Below, one piece after another: positions 51,843 to 64,000 of a stretch of DNA of 64,000 nucleotides. The notes below the pieces were generated by a model. That model worked only from the letters and a program-made list of their open reading frames with translations, was not told where the DNA came from and did no database searches. Location: NCBI GenBank assembly GCA_013399695.1, contig VXAU01002343.1, positions 324,645 through 388,644 of the forward strand. Reading direction: 5' to 3'. Position 1 is the stretch's first letter; the number at the start of each line of letters is the position of its first letter. Both the position numbers and the translations under genes were made by a program. This DNA is from Formicarius rufipectus. Lineage: Eukaryota; Chordata; Aves; Passeriformes; Formicariidae.

Positions 51843-53447
51843 CCACCTTCCTTCCTTAACATAAAAGATCCCTGCTTGACCTTAACAATAAAGGGCATTG
51901 TCTGTGTTCACAGCAACATACACAGTAGATACGAAAAAGGAAACTATACCTAAAACTACCATAATTGGAGCCTTGGAAGACCCTGAGGCTGCCTCTACTA
52001 AGGTAAGTGATTAGTCCATTTCTGAAGGGCAAAGAGAACAAATTAACAAAGCTAAGCATAACAGTCATCACTTTTTCTGGAGTCACAACCCAGCCCATTA
52101 TGCAATCAGGTTGAACAGGACCGGGGCAGCTCATAGTCTGACATCCCCAACCATCAGCAGTGTCCTGATCCCCTTTAGGGTGCTGTATAGGGTTGAAACA
52201 TGAAAGAACAGTCACTGTGACTGGTGCCTCAGCATGGGGGGTGGCAAGGAAAGCGCCACTTACCTTGTCTTTTCAGTCATAGCAGCAGAAGGAAGGAGCA
52301 TGGCCCCATATCAAGGTTAGATTGAAAACCTAAACGTTACACTGTTTTATATAAGCTGGCACCTAATTCAAAAAGTGAGTCTTAGAGTGTCGGTAAGGTG
52401 TGTATGTCTCAGAATACCCTGAGCCCTTATAAAGGTGAGAATCAAGGGCAATTTGTGCAAATGCTCACTGTCCTGCCACAGTGCTGTACCGATATGTCCA
52501 GTGCATTGCACAGCAGGCTGAGCTCTCTGTAACAGAAATGTGATGAAGAATTTAAGACTACCAGTGTACTGCTAACAAAGATAGAAGTGCAACCGTACTT
52601 ATATAAATTCACAAAAACTGCAAATATGAAGACACACAAATTGTTTCTACAATAGTAGCAGACAAAATGAAGGTTATTCCTTGATTTCTCTGCATGCTCT
52701 CTGTGCTATCTGCTTTTTGTAAAGCAAAGAGTCATATTAATTGTAAGCCATGCAAGGAAGAGAAAGATGAGGGAGTATTAGGAAATGATTGTAAAAGGAA
52801 AGCAATGTTTGCCAAATGGAAAATTGAAGTTGACAAAATGCTTTCTGACTTTTAATTATGAAAAATAAAAAAACAGAACTTAAAGAATTTTGGAAAAAGC
52901 TTCTTTTAAATCAAAACAGAACCAAAATCTCCTTGACTGTTCTAGTCTTCTGCACTATTTTCATTTGCAATTCAGGTTGACTAAACTGCACAGATTAGGG
53001 TTTGACTTTCAGATAAGAAAAAAGTTATGCCCAGAACCATGAAAGAAAGAGTCAGAGCTCTAGTCTGATGCACTGAAATTTCAGTTGTCTCAGAATTTCT
53101 TTAGCAAGGAATAAAAAAGCTTGCAAACAAACGTAAGGACAAGTTAATGTATGTCTAGGGTATTCTTCTAAAGAAAAAAGGTATTCCTGATTGCTTGTGA
53201 TTCATCTTCACTATACCATCATTTCTGCTTTACTTAGCTGGTCTTGATACAGGATCATATAGTCTGACACACTAGCAATCACCTTTATTAATGTGCATGG
53301 GTTTTTCTTACCTCCATACAGAGACTAAAACAATATAATTATGGCTACAGTCTAAACAGAAAGATAACTAAATATAAGCACCATGTTTTCACATATATAT
53401 CCATTAAAAAAATAAAAAGAAAGAAAAAATAAATAAATAAATTTTGT
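51843..53447. other. No gene seen
   Basis: AT-rich sequence with an A-rich AAATAAATAAAT run before the gap. No recognised gene. Confidence 0.6.
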
Positions 53448-53456
53448 NNNNNNNNN
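53448..53456. other. Assembly gap (9 N)
   Basis: Nine undetermined bases after an AAATAAAT-type repeat. The true gap size is unknown. Confidence 0.99.
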
Positions 53457-56400
53457 TGTACTTCTATGGAATCACCGAATCACCACAGAGTGCTCTGCTC
53501 TGAACGGAGGTCCATTCACTGCCTTGTGATGTGGCATTCCCAGCATCTGAAGGGCTGTAATGCTACCTGTACTATTCTCCCTTTCCCTTAGCTTCAGTAA
53601 ACAGCATTTCAAATAATACTTCATGGAGCCTGAGCTCCTTCCTTTTTAGTGTTTCAAAACCCCAGTGATTGGTGCAAAACGTCCTTCTGGGGAAGCTCTT
53701 TATTCAAAATCTGCACCTTTAAGGTAACCAGCTATGGGTCTACAGCTGTCATCCAGCAGTGGAAATTACTCCAGCACAAGAACATGGACTTTCATTGTTT
53801 TCACAAAAAATATTTTTTTCTTCAGAATTTATAAGCCAAAGATACACACTTCTTATATTTATTTTAAATTGTTTGCTACAAAAAAGCTCAGTGTTACTCC
53901 ATATAAGAACTGTAGTTCTTTCTACCTTTCTCTTTACCAGTATGTTGTTAAAGCACAAAAATATCAAGATCTAAATATTTTCTCAAACACTGACAACCAG
54001 GACAGTGGTTAATAAACCTTTGAAAAGTCTTCCTTCTTTAGTTCACCCCAATCATGTGCTTTGTTTTTTATCTCTTTGGTTTTCACATCTGAAAATGTTT
54101 TTCAGTTCAGAGATTCCTTTAGTCAGCTTCTTTTGTATGTTCCTCCAGCTAGATGTTTCATGATGCATACTTTTAATTCTTTTAAAATCCAAACTCTGGC
54201 TAGTTTTATCATATGAATAACTTAGAAGTTCAGAAACAGTTGAACTCTGGAAAATTTTAATATTGTTGTATATAGAAAAACAAGGAAAGTGTTGTGGTAT
54301 TTTGGGGTATTTTATTTTTTCTGAAATGTTTGCATTTTCTCATTTATTCAGAGATACTTAGATGCACATGTATATTTGATGGATTTGAGACTTTCAGGTC
54401 TGTATGGTTAAAAACAAATAGCATATGAGTTGAAGATTCACAGTCTGGTCTTCAATTAGTTTATTAAAATACTATGCCTCTAGAAAAACTATGAGAAGAC
54501 AAGTTTCTGCCAGTCTCAGACATTATGTCCTGCTGGACATTCAGCTGGCTTATCTTATTTATAGACTTATGTCTAGTTTTATTTGGCATCTTTTATTGTT
54601 TCCTGGATAGTTGAACAAAGATGCACATCAGTATGTACATAAAACTAGGAAATATGTAATAGATGTAAAAATTGTGATTTGAAGAGATTACTTCCTTCTT
54701 GCTTGTTTTGGTGTTCCTCATAACTGATAAGTATTATCATAAAAATTTTTTAAGTGCATGCAACTGCTATGTACAGAAAGAAACATTACAGGTATTGAAA
54801 AAGCAAAACAGTTTTATGAAGAAGATGCACTTTCTTGAAAATGTGTAAGCAATTTTAACTTTCCTTGAATAGTGCCAGTCAGGAATCTGGCTGTGGAAAA
54901 GGAAGTATATCAAGCTGCCACCCAAAGAACTCTGTATACAGAAGAAGAGGGAAACACAACAGCAGAATCATGGTCATCAACTCCTCAATAATGAGATTGT
55001 GATGTGCAGACACCATCCAAAAAGACAATGGTGCAACTAGGTAATATGCCTAACAGTCCCTTTTCTGTATATTGACAGACACGATGTCTCTGTTGTATGA
55101 ATAATGAAACCCACCAAAACCAAAAGTGAACCCTAGCTGATCTCTCTTAAGACTACATGTGACTATATGAAGTACCTTTAGGTTTGGAATTCAGTCATCC
55201 ATTTCAAGCAGAAGACAGCTGTAATTGAAGACACACTTGATATGACTGCCAAGTATCAATGACTAGCAAGGACCTTCACCTTCCAGACATCTTTACTGGC
55301 TTGAAATCAGCAAGTGGGCAATTGACATGTTGCTTGATGTGCCTTCCAGCTGCAAGAGCTTTGTCGGAGAAACACTCTTTTAAATCAGCCATCCTCAGGA
55401 TTATATTTTACCACTGGAAGGTTCCCTGTGGCAGAGATCTAAAGGTAGTCTGTGTCCACAAAACTCAGAGAATTAAAGTAATAGGTAACTTTTGTATAAT
55501 GTGTGCAAAACATGTTCAAAACTGAAGCAGGTTTAATTCATAAAACAACAGAGATAGCAGGATTAGCTTTGACCCTTATCCAGAGGTTTCTCTTCTCACT
55601 AAACTTACTGTGGTCTCTGATCAGAGAACTGAACTAATTGTATGTTGTGTTTCTGAAGGAAGGAAAAGGAAACAGACTTTTTAAAACAGGAAAGACACTT
55701 CAGACTTGATTACAAATTTGCTTCTTTGTTGATCAAGTGTTGTTTCATAGATACTACTTCTTCTTATTCATTAGATTGGTAGTTGTTATTTGTCATACAA
55801 TGTTATAGGTAACAATTGCAAACAAGATAATGCAAGTGCAATAGAATTGATTGAGTGCTTAATCATAGGCAATTTGTCTCAATATATTTGTATTGTACTC
55901 ACGTTCATATCAGGCACTGAAAAAAGAAAATGTAAGTAAGGTTGAGCAAATCCCAAACAAGATTTCATCACCTCATCTCAACTTTGTGGTTATGAACAAG
56001 GATAATAGGTTTAATTATAGTTTGAATTCAAATTACCCATTTTGAAATTTTCTGCTATCAATTATTTGTATTTGACACCTTTTCAATATGACAATGATTG
56101 CATTTTTTCAAGTCAGTCAGTGAATGTAGTAATTTAAAATAATATGAACCTGAGGAAAAAAATTATGTAAGTCTAGATTGAAGACCTCGTTCAATAAAAA
56201 TTAATAACAAAAAGTGAATTTTTTTCAATCTTTATATTATCTTTATAACAGAAACTTAAAAATGCAGCTCAGAATTCTCTGAAAAATTTTATGTATTTTT
56301 ACTTCTATAATTTAAGATTGAGGATCTATAGCCTTTTTTCATAATCTTTTGTTTAAAAATCTATTTGGTAGCATTCATACTTTCATGTAGATTTTGAAAT

Positions 56401-56749
56401 TCATTACAATATGTTCTGTGAAAAAAAATCATTTTTGTAAAGAGTTATTTGCTGCTTGAATGTGGTAAATAGTTGAATTCTAAGATAATGGACAACCACT
56501 TATTATAAGTATTTATCTTAGTGGTATAAGGACTCACTCTATTGAGGTCACGTTACTGATAAAAATCTCTTTTGGTACAGATTGTCTGTGGAATTTAGGT
56601 CATAAATACACAACGTTACTTATTATTATACACAGCCACACTGGAACACACTTGAAGTCTTATGGAGATGAGCCAAGGACTACTAAGATAATAAAAGCCA
56701 ACCAAATAAAATTACCTTAAAGGAATTAAAGAGGTGTTCCTCTAGGAAG
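53457..56749. other. No gene seen
   Basis: AT-rich DNA with only short open frames of no recognisable product. Confidence 0.6.
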
Positions 56750-58850
56750 ATGCATGGATACTGGCGCATCTGAGGTGCCCACACAACAATATTCACAGCA
56801 TGGGCAGCAATAGGAGGATTTGGAAGCTACTGTGCTGCTAGAAAGCTACAACCTTGTTGCCGTTACTGAAACATGATGGGATGAATCCCATGACTGGAGT
56901 GTTCAGAAGGAACCGAGGAGGAAGGAGAGGCAGAAGTGTTGCCAAAACACCTCTGCACCAAGAGATGGATTGAGTGTGAAGAGGTGTCTCTGAAGAACAG
57001 ACATGAGCAGTTCAAAAGCCTGTGGTAAGAGTCGGAGATTGAGGCACCTCTTGGTCCGTACCTGGTACAGGCTGTCTGGCCAAAGGGAACTAATTGACAG
57101 CACTGTCCTGCTACGACTGCAGGATTCATCACACTTCCAGGCTCTTCACCTGCTGGGGGGCTTCAACCACCCCAATATCTGTTGGCAAAGTAGCACAGTG
57201 AGCTGTAGGCAATCGAAGAGACTCCAGGAGTGCATGGAGGATGACTTCTTGAGCCAGGTAATGAATAGCCATACCAGCAGGGATGTAATACTGGTTCTGA
57301 TGGTCAGCAATGCAAGGAAGCTGATCAATGACATCAGGATTGGAGGCAGTCTGGGCTGAAGTGATCATGCACTCATGGAGTTCACAGTCCTGAGAAATAC
57401 GGTTCAGGTAAGGAGTAAAGTCTGGACCCAGAACTTTATGAAAGCACACTTACATCTCTTCAGGGAGAATGCCCCTGGGGACAAGGGATAGTCAAAGGAA
57501 CACACCTGCAGATCTTTGAGGAAATCTTTCATAGAGTGCAAGAGTTAGCAATTCCTGGGAGCAAGAAATCAGGCAAGGAAGGCAGGAGATTGGCATGGCT
57601 GAGTCAGGACCTGCTGTCCAAACTAAAGAGAAACAAACAAATGTACAGGCAGTGGAAGAAAGGACAAGTTATTGTCTTAGGAATTGCATAGAGACAAAGT
57701 GCAGTTGTGCTGGGATGGGATGAAGAAGATCAGGGTGAAGCTGGAACTGAACCTGCTCAGGAACATAAAGAATGACAGGAAGGGCTTCTACAGGTTTGTT
57801 AAACAGAAAAAGAAGGTCAAGGAAGGTGTACCCCTGTTGAAAAACAATGCTGGTATATTAGTAGCAATGGTTGAAGAGAAGGTTGATGTGCTCAACAATT
57901 TTTGTTCCTCTGTCTTCACTGGCAACCTCTCTTCCCAAACTCTCAAGTAGATGGACAGCAGGGTGTGGAGTGGGAGAGAAAAATCCCTTCCACTGTAAGA
58001 GAAGATGCAGGTTCATGACCACCTGAACATGCATAAGTCCATGGGAGCTGATGAGATGCACCCCCGAGTCCTGAGGGAGTTGGCTGATGTAGTTGCCAAG
58101 CCACTCTCCATGATATTTGATAAGTCATGGCAGTCAGGTGAAGTCCCAGATGACTGGAAAAGGAGAAACACTGCATCCATCTTTAAAAAGGGTAGAAGGG
58201 AGAACCCTGGGAGCTCCAACCTGTCAGCCTCCCCTCTGTGCCTGGGAAGATCAGGTAACAGATCCTCCTGAAGGCTGGTCTAAGGGCCATGGAGAACAGG
58301 GAGGTGATTTAGGACAGCACAGCTTCACCAAGGGCAAGCCTTGCCTGATCAGCCTGGTGGCCTTCTACGATGGAGTGACTACGTTGGTGGACAAGGGAAG
58401 GGCTACAGATGTCATTTATCTGGACAACTATAAAGCCTTTGACACAGAGCCCCACAACATCCTTCTCTCTGAATCGGAGAGAGATGGATTTGATGGGTGG
58501 AGAGTTAGATGTATAAGGAGTCAGTTGAATGATCAAATCCAAGGGTAGTGGTCCATGGCTCAGTCCCAATGGATTTCAATGACCAGTGGTTCATCCCAGG
58601 GGTTTGTATTACGGGACCAATTATATTTAATATCTTCATTAATGACACAGACAAAGGGATCAAGTACATTGTCAGCAAATTTGTTGGTGACACCCCTGGA
58701 AGTGACCAAGACCAGGCTGGATGGGGCTCTGAGCAGTCTGGTCTAATGGAAGATGTCTCTGCCCATGGCAGGTGGATTGTAACTGGATGATTTTTAAGGC
58801 CTTTTTTAACCCAAACCATGTCAAAATTCTATGAATCCATAAAAAAATAT
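56750..58850 (+). mobile_element. CR1 LINE, long 5'-truncated copy with internal deletion
   Basis: The longest CR1 of the window. It enters near the start of ORF2 (CATCTGAGGTGCCCACACAA), crosses the endonuclease and most of the reverse transcriptase, and then jumps at about 58695 from just past the RT active-site motif to the ORF2 C-terminus. It finishes with a typical CR1 3' UTR (TGTCTCTGCCCATGGCAGGT) and ATTCTATGAATCC near 58828. By comparison with a standard CR1, several hundred bases are missing at the jump. Divergence and many stops mark it as old and inactive. No target duplication was seen, as is usual for CR1. Confidence 0.93.
56760..58755 (+). pseudogene. CR1 ORF2 pseudogene (endonuclease and reverse transcriptase)
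   Basis: In an active CR1, ORF2 encodes an AP-type endonuclease that nicks target DNA and a reverse transcriptase that primes on it. Seen here in order: an endonuclease remnant with LLGGFNHPNICW (about 57153-57188, where the family has GDFN, so the aspartate is lost), then GGSLG, an in-frame stop and SDHALMEF (57343-57384). The linker KVQLCWDGMKKIRVKLELN follows (about 57696-57752). RT text includes HKSMGADEMHPRVLRELADV (about 58032-58091), FKKGRREN, and FNIFINDTD to SKFVGDT (about 58627-58693), where the expected FADD catalytic box reads FVGD. The C-terminal KTRLDGALSSLV (about 58711-58746) follows directly, showing the deletion. Multiple frameshifts and stops. Confidence 0.9.
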
Positions 58851-61800
58851 TTCTTGTAGTTTTGATTTTCCTGTTTTCAAAATCATTATCCTATCCAGAC
58901 TTTTACAACAACTTTCAACCTATGGATAAAGTTTCAAAAAAGAGTTTCATGGTAGTAAACAAACAGTTTTCACCCCAGTCAAGGCAACAGCCAAGAGATG
59001 CTCCTGGAAAAGGTGAGTATCACAACCAGTTTGATCTAGTAGATTCCATTCTAAATGACAATATAGTAGTTTCGTATGCTATATATAAAGAAGTTAAGTC
59101 TGGCAGATACAGAAGAGTATTTCAATGAAGTTGTATAGGAAGTACACTTTCTATCTGACTACTGTAAAAAGAATAAATATAGCTTTGGTTTAGAGACTTC
59201 GGGATAGGTAAGTATGGAGAGCTGTTGTTCCTTACAAATCTGTTTTCCCTTCTGTGATATGAAGATGTTCAATTAAGCAGATACACACTAGCAGAGCCAA
59301 AGAGTGTCTAAATAATGAGAATCTTTACAAACTACTATAAAACTGGATTAGCACAGACTATGTGCAGTACATTTCATACTGTGATCATGTTTATTATTTA
59401 AATTTTACCATATGGCAGCAAGAGAGACATTACAGAAATCAAGAGACTAGAACACAGATGTTTCTTCCCATCCTTTAATTTCAATATCAATTATATTCGC
59501 AAAAGTCTAGCAATTACATTCATATCCAAAGACACTAAATTATGCATGACAAAAAATAAAGACATGCTATAAATAACAAATCCATTTTATTACAATGATT
59601 TGGATAATATTTATAAGGTACTAGATACCTTTCAGGAATAAGAGCTCAGGAAAAATGAGGGCAGTTCCTTTATGAGAGTGGGGTTTTTTTTCTGTGTCCT
59701 CAAAGAATTAATCTGAGCGAGGTATTCAGATAACTAAACTTAAGAGGGTCAGCTACAAACAGCCTCAGTGATCTTGCATTTTGTCAAGGGCAAGGTCCTG
59801 AACATTTTAATTGCTTTTTAAAAAATAAACTCTAACATCACACAAAATTATATACACTTTATATGTAAGATAGGATGAGATCAGTCTCTATATATAAAAC
59901 CTTGACAAGCTTCAATTATCAAACTTTACATTGTAAAATGTCAAAATCCTTTGTAGCAATAATTGCATGCTCCATGGAAAAGGAAAACTAGTGGCAATAC
60001 ATCTTTCAATTTTTCATCAAAATGGGCTTTTTTCCCAGTTTTACACAATTACTGTTTGGATTAATATATCGCAAACAGCACCACTGAGTGAACTTGTAGA
60101 AATGATCTCCTACAAAATGCACTTGGCCAGGCAGGGCCAAAACCAGCTAAAAAGCCATGCAAGATGTGACCTTATCAGAGCTTCATATCAGAGAGTCCCA
60201 GCTAGAGCTGCCACAAGTATTGTGCTAACCTAAGTCTACCAGTCACAATTCACAGCTCTTGGCAAAACAAAATATGACAAGAAAGCACGTAGAAATACAG
60301 TCATCCTGTCAAAGAGAAGACACCTGAAAGTCTTCACTGTGTTTGCTGCATGTAACAAAAGGTCCTTACTATGGCAATGCTGTTAGTACTGGTAATCTAT
60401 AGTAAAGCGTTTGTGAAGTTGTATGTTTATTTCTGTAAAAACCTTTTTGCCAAAATGCCTATTTTCTCACCAAATTAAGATAAATGTCTTAGAGAAAAAT
60501 GTGTGGTTATTCTGCAGATGTTAACTCAAGATATCAAAGAACCAAGGGCTTTACAGGAGTTCCTGTGAGCAAAATCTCCTGGAGCCTAAAATTAAAATAT
60601 AACATTCAGTAGAAGTTGAGCCTTCAGGACCAGGGTGTAGAGTGGTCCACAGTGGAAGGTGCTCTAGCATTGGAGGCATCTAATTACTGACCAGCTTCAC
60701 ATAATATCTAATATTTACATAGCCTTCTTACTCCCTCTGTCTTTTAGTATAAATATATTTCCTCCCTAGAATTAAGTCATTGATGTCATTCATGCCTGGA
60801 TATCAGTAGGCTAAACAAAGTGAGCTCTTCTAAGTTAAGAAAACTAATTATTACTGTCCCAACTTTCCAAGAAACCTTCTACACCAGCCTGACCTTTATT
60901 TATGTGGGTTTTTTTAATATAGGAAATATGAGCTGGAATCCAGAGAAGCCTCTCACTCAAACCTAAAAGCAGTATTGATGCATTAATATTTTTCTATTCT
61001 CTAAGAATTTTTCCCTATCATCTTAGGGTCATACTTGCCTTTTCCAAGGCTACTGCCGGCTGACAGTTCACAGTTATTTTGTCATCAGTCAGGATATCCA
61101 AGTGTTTATTCATATAATTTTAATGTTGTTTTTTTTTTCCCTTCAGCTGATGAAACACTATTATATGGCAAAATCTTCTGTTCTGAACTCCCAACACAGG
61201 CATCAATAAAGAGCATTTGGTATGATATTCAGTACTGGAAAGATAAATATTTAGGTCAGGGATTGGAACAAATTAAAATTACTTTGGTAAATAAAAATTC
61301 TTGCACACAGAGTGAGTATAAATGAGGGGTCTCATTCAGGAAAGCAAACAGACAACATTGAGATCCCAGAGAAATCCAAGAGAAAATGTTAAAGATTAAC
61401 ACACCGATGAAATCTGGTTTTCTGCAGGGACTTCTGTACCTTTCTTGTGGCTGAAAATGAAGTAGTGGGTAGTAGAAATGCTGCCTGAATTCACTTTGTC
61501 AAGTAAAACTATATAAAACTTGAGGTCAAATGAATTCTTCACATTTACCTGCAAGGAAGAAACTCTGAACATTCCCATGGAAGGTCCTTCTGGTTTGGAC
61601 CTCTCACCACAATGACTTTTTGGCAAAGTAAGCAACCAAGGAACAAAAGGGAAGGTTCTTGCAAAACAAACAAACAAACAAATTTAAAATACAAGAAAAG
61701 AAAATAAAAGATTGGTTAATTCCTGAAATGGAGGAAGGTTACCAGTTTCACAGGTATATGTGGCTGTCCAACATTTTTGTATCTGTCCTGAAAAATAGGG

Positions 61801-63910
61801 GATGGGATGGAATCAGATGGGAAAGTCTGCTGTCAGCTCTGTTGTTCAGTATCACAGGGGGGAGTATCAACTGAGATTAACTGATGCATGACCAAGAAAT
61901 CTATCAAAAATCGTAAAAGAGATTGAATGTGACTAAAAGTAAAACTAGGCAGGGGTGGTTTTGGGGGAAGATTTGCACAGGTGAAGATACAATTGTTTTG
62001 AGTTGTCTGATTAGCCCCAAGGCCTTCCTCCTGAGTAGTATGATATGGTGTTTGCTGGCCAGTAAAGTTAAAAAAATAAGAGAACAATCAAGCAAATCAA
62101 ACCTCAGGAAAGCATTAACAAATAATGTAGACAACACAACTGCTTTGTTGCATAAATTCATGTTGCATATAAAGAATAAGCATTATCTGCAGTTTTTGTA
62201 TCTCTATCTCAGAAAAGATATTGGGGAACTGGAAAATACTCAAACTTCCTTGTTGATTTATCTAAAAGCATTTAACAGTTTCCTTTTACGCAACAGTTAA
62301 GCAGATGCAGACTTTTTAGAAAAACAGAGGGCCTTGAGGGAATATCAGAGAAATCTAAAAAATCCTGAGTTGCATAGGGAAGATGGATAGATACCAACAA
62401 TCACCCAATCTGAGGTATCTGAATTTTAACATGAGATTAGAGAAGTTGCTGTTTTTCTTCCGTTATTATCCTTAATTCCTGAAGCAAGCAGGAGCTCAAA
62501 CAGCTGAAAAGTCTCTGCTTCCACCAGACGATGGACATCTTCATGTCACCAAGTGCCTTCAGCCACAGCAGGCAAAGCCTTTCAAAAGCGTTGTCAGGCA
62601 TAGCAAAATTCAGTGGCACTAGGAGATCCACAGGTTTTGGCATTTCTTTATGCAAATAACATGCTATTGCCTTCAAAATACTCACTTTGTCACCTAGATA
62701 GGACCTAATCAAGCTATTTCGGTGTGATGTTCTACAGCAGCCAGAGTACTTGTACAGAAGGAAAGGCAGAAGTAACTGTTTGTCCAGGAGATTTAAAGTA
62801 ACAAAGCATCAAGTATCAAGGATTGCAACCGGCCAGTCAATGGTAAGAGAATGTAAAGGAGACTACCAGGAGATCAGTTAATGCAAACACAGTACATTAG
62901 TATTAGGTTGACAAAATAAATGAAAAATTAAATGTGTTATTGATTACTTTCCCAGGTAGCAATGACATAGTTTCTACAAAACAGCTTGCATGGTTGAGCT
63001 TCATAGAAAATTGAAACACACCATTAAGACAGAAAAGGCATTATTCTGAGTAAAAATATCATAAAGTGATCAAGAGACCTACAGAGAAGAAATAAAAACT
63101 ACGAAAGCTCCTGTGGCTGTTTGAGCATAAGTTAAAATACAGTATTTTAGCTGTTTTTCTCAAAGTGAGGAACACAGACCCTTAACCCTATGTAACAGTG
63201 CTTGGTCTGTCCATTCTAAGGTAATCCAGCAAAAGGTAATTCACGTGCTGATGTAAAAGGTACATTTAGGAGATATATGATATGGCGTCTCCATTACCAA
63301 AGAAGAAATGGGTCTTAAATACAGCTACATCCTGTTTCGATTAAAAAGGTTTTTAAACCCTCAGAGTTGCTGTAATGCCAGTCTGCCACTCCACTGTCAG
63401 ATAAAATATAACAAATCAAGCATTATGTGTTCACAATTGCACAAAGAACAAACAGGCTATTCTATTCTGGACAAGCTATAAGTGGTGTAGACACTGTCAT
63501 TCTAGGATGAAATTACAAAAATGAGCCTCACAGTTGAGCAATTAGACATTGCTTCACAACTTTTTTGTGAGAGTGTTAGACTGACTGCTTGGATGTATGG
63601 AACCAGTGGGAAACTTGTACATGATAAAAAAAGCAAGTGTGAAGGAATACTCAAGTTCTGAATGAAACTCCGTAGTGCTAAAAGTACCATAATGAGAAGA
63701 AAACCACTTTCTGTCTTGTGGATATTTCTTCTCAACAAATAGTGCCCTTGGACTCACTGATGAACAATACACACATTCTATCCACAAGACGTGAACCACA
63801 AAAACAAGTAAATTAAATAAGTGGATTAAAACATTAACTCAATAGGATAAATGCTAATGTGGAATGAGCCTTTTTCAGTCATTTATGCACTATACCACAG
63901 AACCAAACTT
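58851..63910. other. No supported gene; one possible exon noted in findings
   Basis: AT-rich DNA with short frames. Two frames look slightly more protein-like (61147-61311 plus and 62437-62712 minus), but neither has a domain I recognise. An AAAC run lies at about 61663-61681. Confidence 0.55.
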
Positions 63911-64000
63911 CAAAAGGAGGAGAGGAAAGGGAGAGGAAAGGGAAGGGAAAGGGAAAAGGAAAGGGGAAAGGAAAGGGGAAAGGAAAGGGGAAAGGAAAGG
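63911..64000. repeat. Polypurine GGGAAA-type microsatellite
   Basis: From about 63911 to the window end the plus strand is purine only. It begins as GGAGGAGAGGAAAGG and settles into a 12-bp unit GGGGAAAGGAAA. It is cut by the window edge. Such tracts can adopt triplex or G-quadruplex structures. Confidence 0.95.

Noticed and set aside
51648..51898. Frames with valine or leucine runs on the minus strand
   Set aside because: Trinucleotide CAA repeat read in different frames; not a protein.
53245..53290. Short resemblance to the antisense of an old CR1 3' end (ATCATATAGTCTGAC)
   Set aside because: Only about 20 bases match the expected motif; too short to call.
58117..58548. 143-codon open frame, the longest of the window
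   Set aside because: It overlaps the CR1 ORF2 pseudogene. Only its latter part (KGKPCLISLVAFYDGVTTLVDKG) follows the CR1 frame; the rest is out of frame.
62905..62930. TTAGGTTGACAAAATAAATG resembling a mariner terminal repeat
   Set aside because: Only the first few bases agree, and no partner inverted repeat with a TA duplication was found nearby.

Overview
The window reads as AT-rich vertebrate intergenic or intronic DNA from a bird. The evidence is the repertoire of mobile elements: several 5'-truncated CR1 LINE fragments of clearly different ages (some ending in the ATTCTATG-type tail), an ERVL-like solo LTR with a 5-bp target duplication, and many A/C-rich microsatellites. A songbird (passerine) is my best guess from the look of the LTR, but the sequence does not prove it. 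I found no protein-coding gene I would stand behind. Open frames are all 143 codons or shorter, and the only ones with recognisable protein similarity lie in decayed CR1 copies. No tRNA, rRNA or known ncRNA gene was seen apart from tRNA-derived SINE heads.

Layout. 1-68 is a (CTCTT)n tract, followed by a minus-strand CR1 piece (69-555). A complete 720-bp solo LTR lies at 2028-2747, flanked by ACTAG. A composite lies at 8014-8888: a tRNA-derived SINE with its own 11-bp target duplication, split by a roughly 600-bp LTR with promoter and poly(A) signals on the minus strand. 9-23 kb is mostly featureless DNA with hairpins and T/G-rich microsatellites, including a perfect 17-bp T15AA array. 23.65-24.1 kb is a minus-strand CR1. 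25.76-26.0 kb is an intact SINE copy of the same family with a 12-bp target duplication. 26.8-28.0 kb holds two CR1 tails in opposite orientation. 31.64-32.2 kb is a relic of CR1 ORF1 (esterase domain), minus strand. 37.56-37.8 kb is a third SINE copy preceded by about 200 bp of unexplained CpG-containing sequence. 41.56-41.83 kb is a 103-base T homopolymer and T/G tract. 46.64-46.94 kb is an ancient CR1 3' end. 56.75-58.85 kb is the longest CR1, with endonuclease and reverse-transcriptase remnants and an internal deletion. The window ends in a polypurine tract (63.91-64.0 kb). Short runs of N mark gaps at 28602-28612 and 53448-53456.

The most interesting content is the SINE family. It has a class II (Leu/Ser-like) tRNA head with A and B boxes, a roughly 150-bp body, a 3'-terminal hairpin and a CAA-type tail. 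The three copies here are roughly 90% alike by eye for the two best. The tail is not CR1-like, so a partner LINE other than CR1 (an RTE-type element is one hypothesis) probably mobilised it. A second item is a possible 165-bp phase-symmetric exon at 61147-61311, with consensus-like splice sites but no recognised domain.
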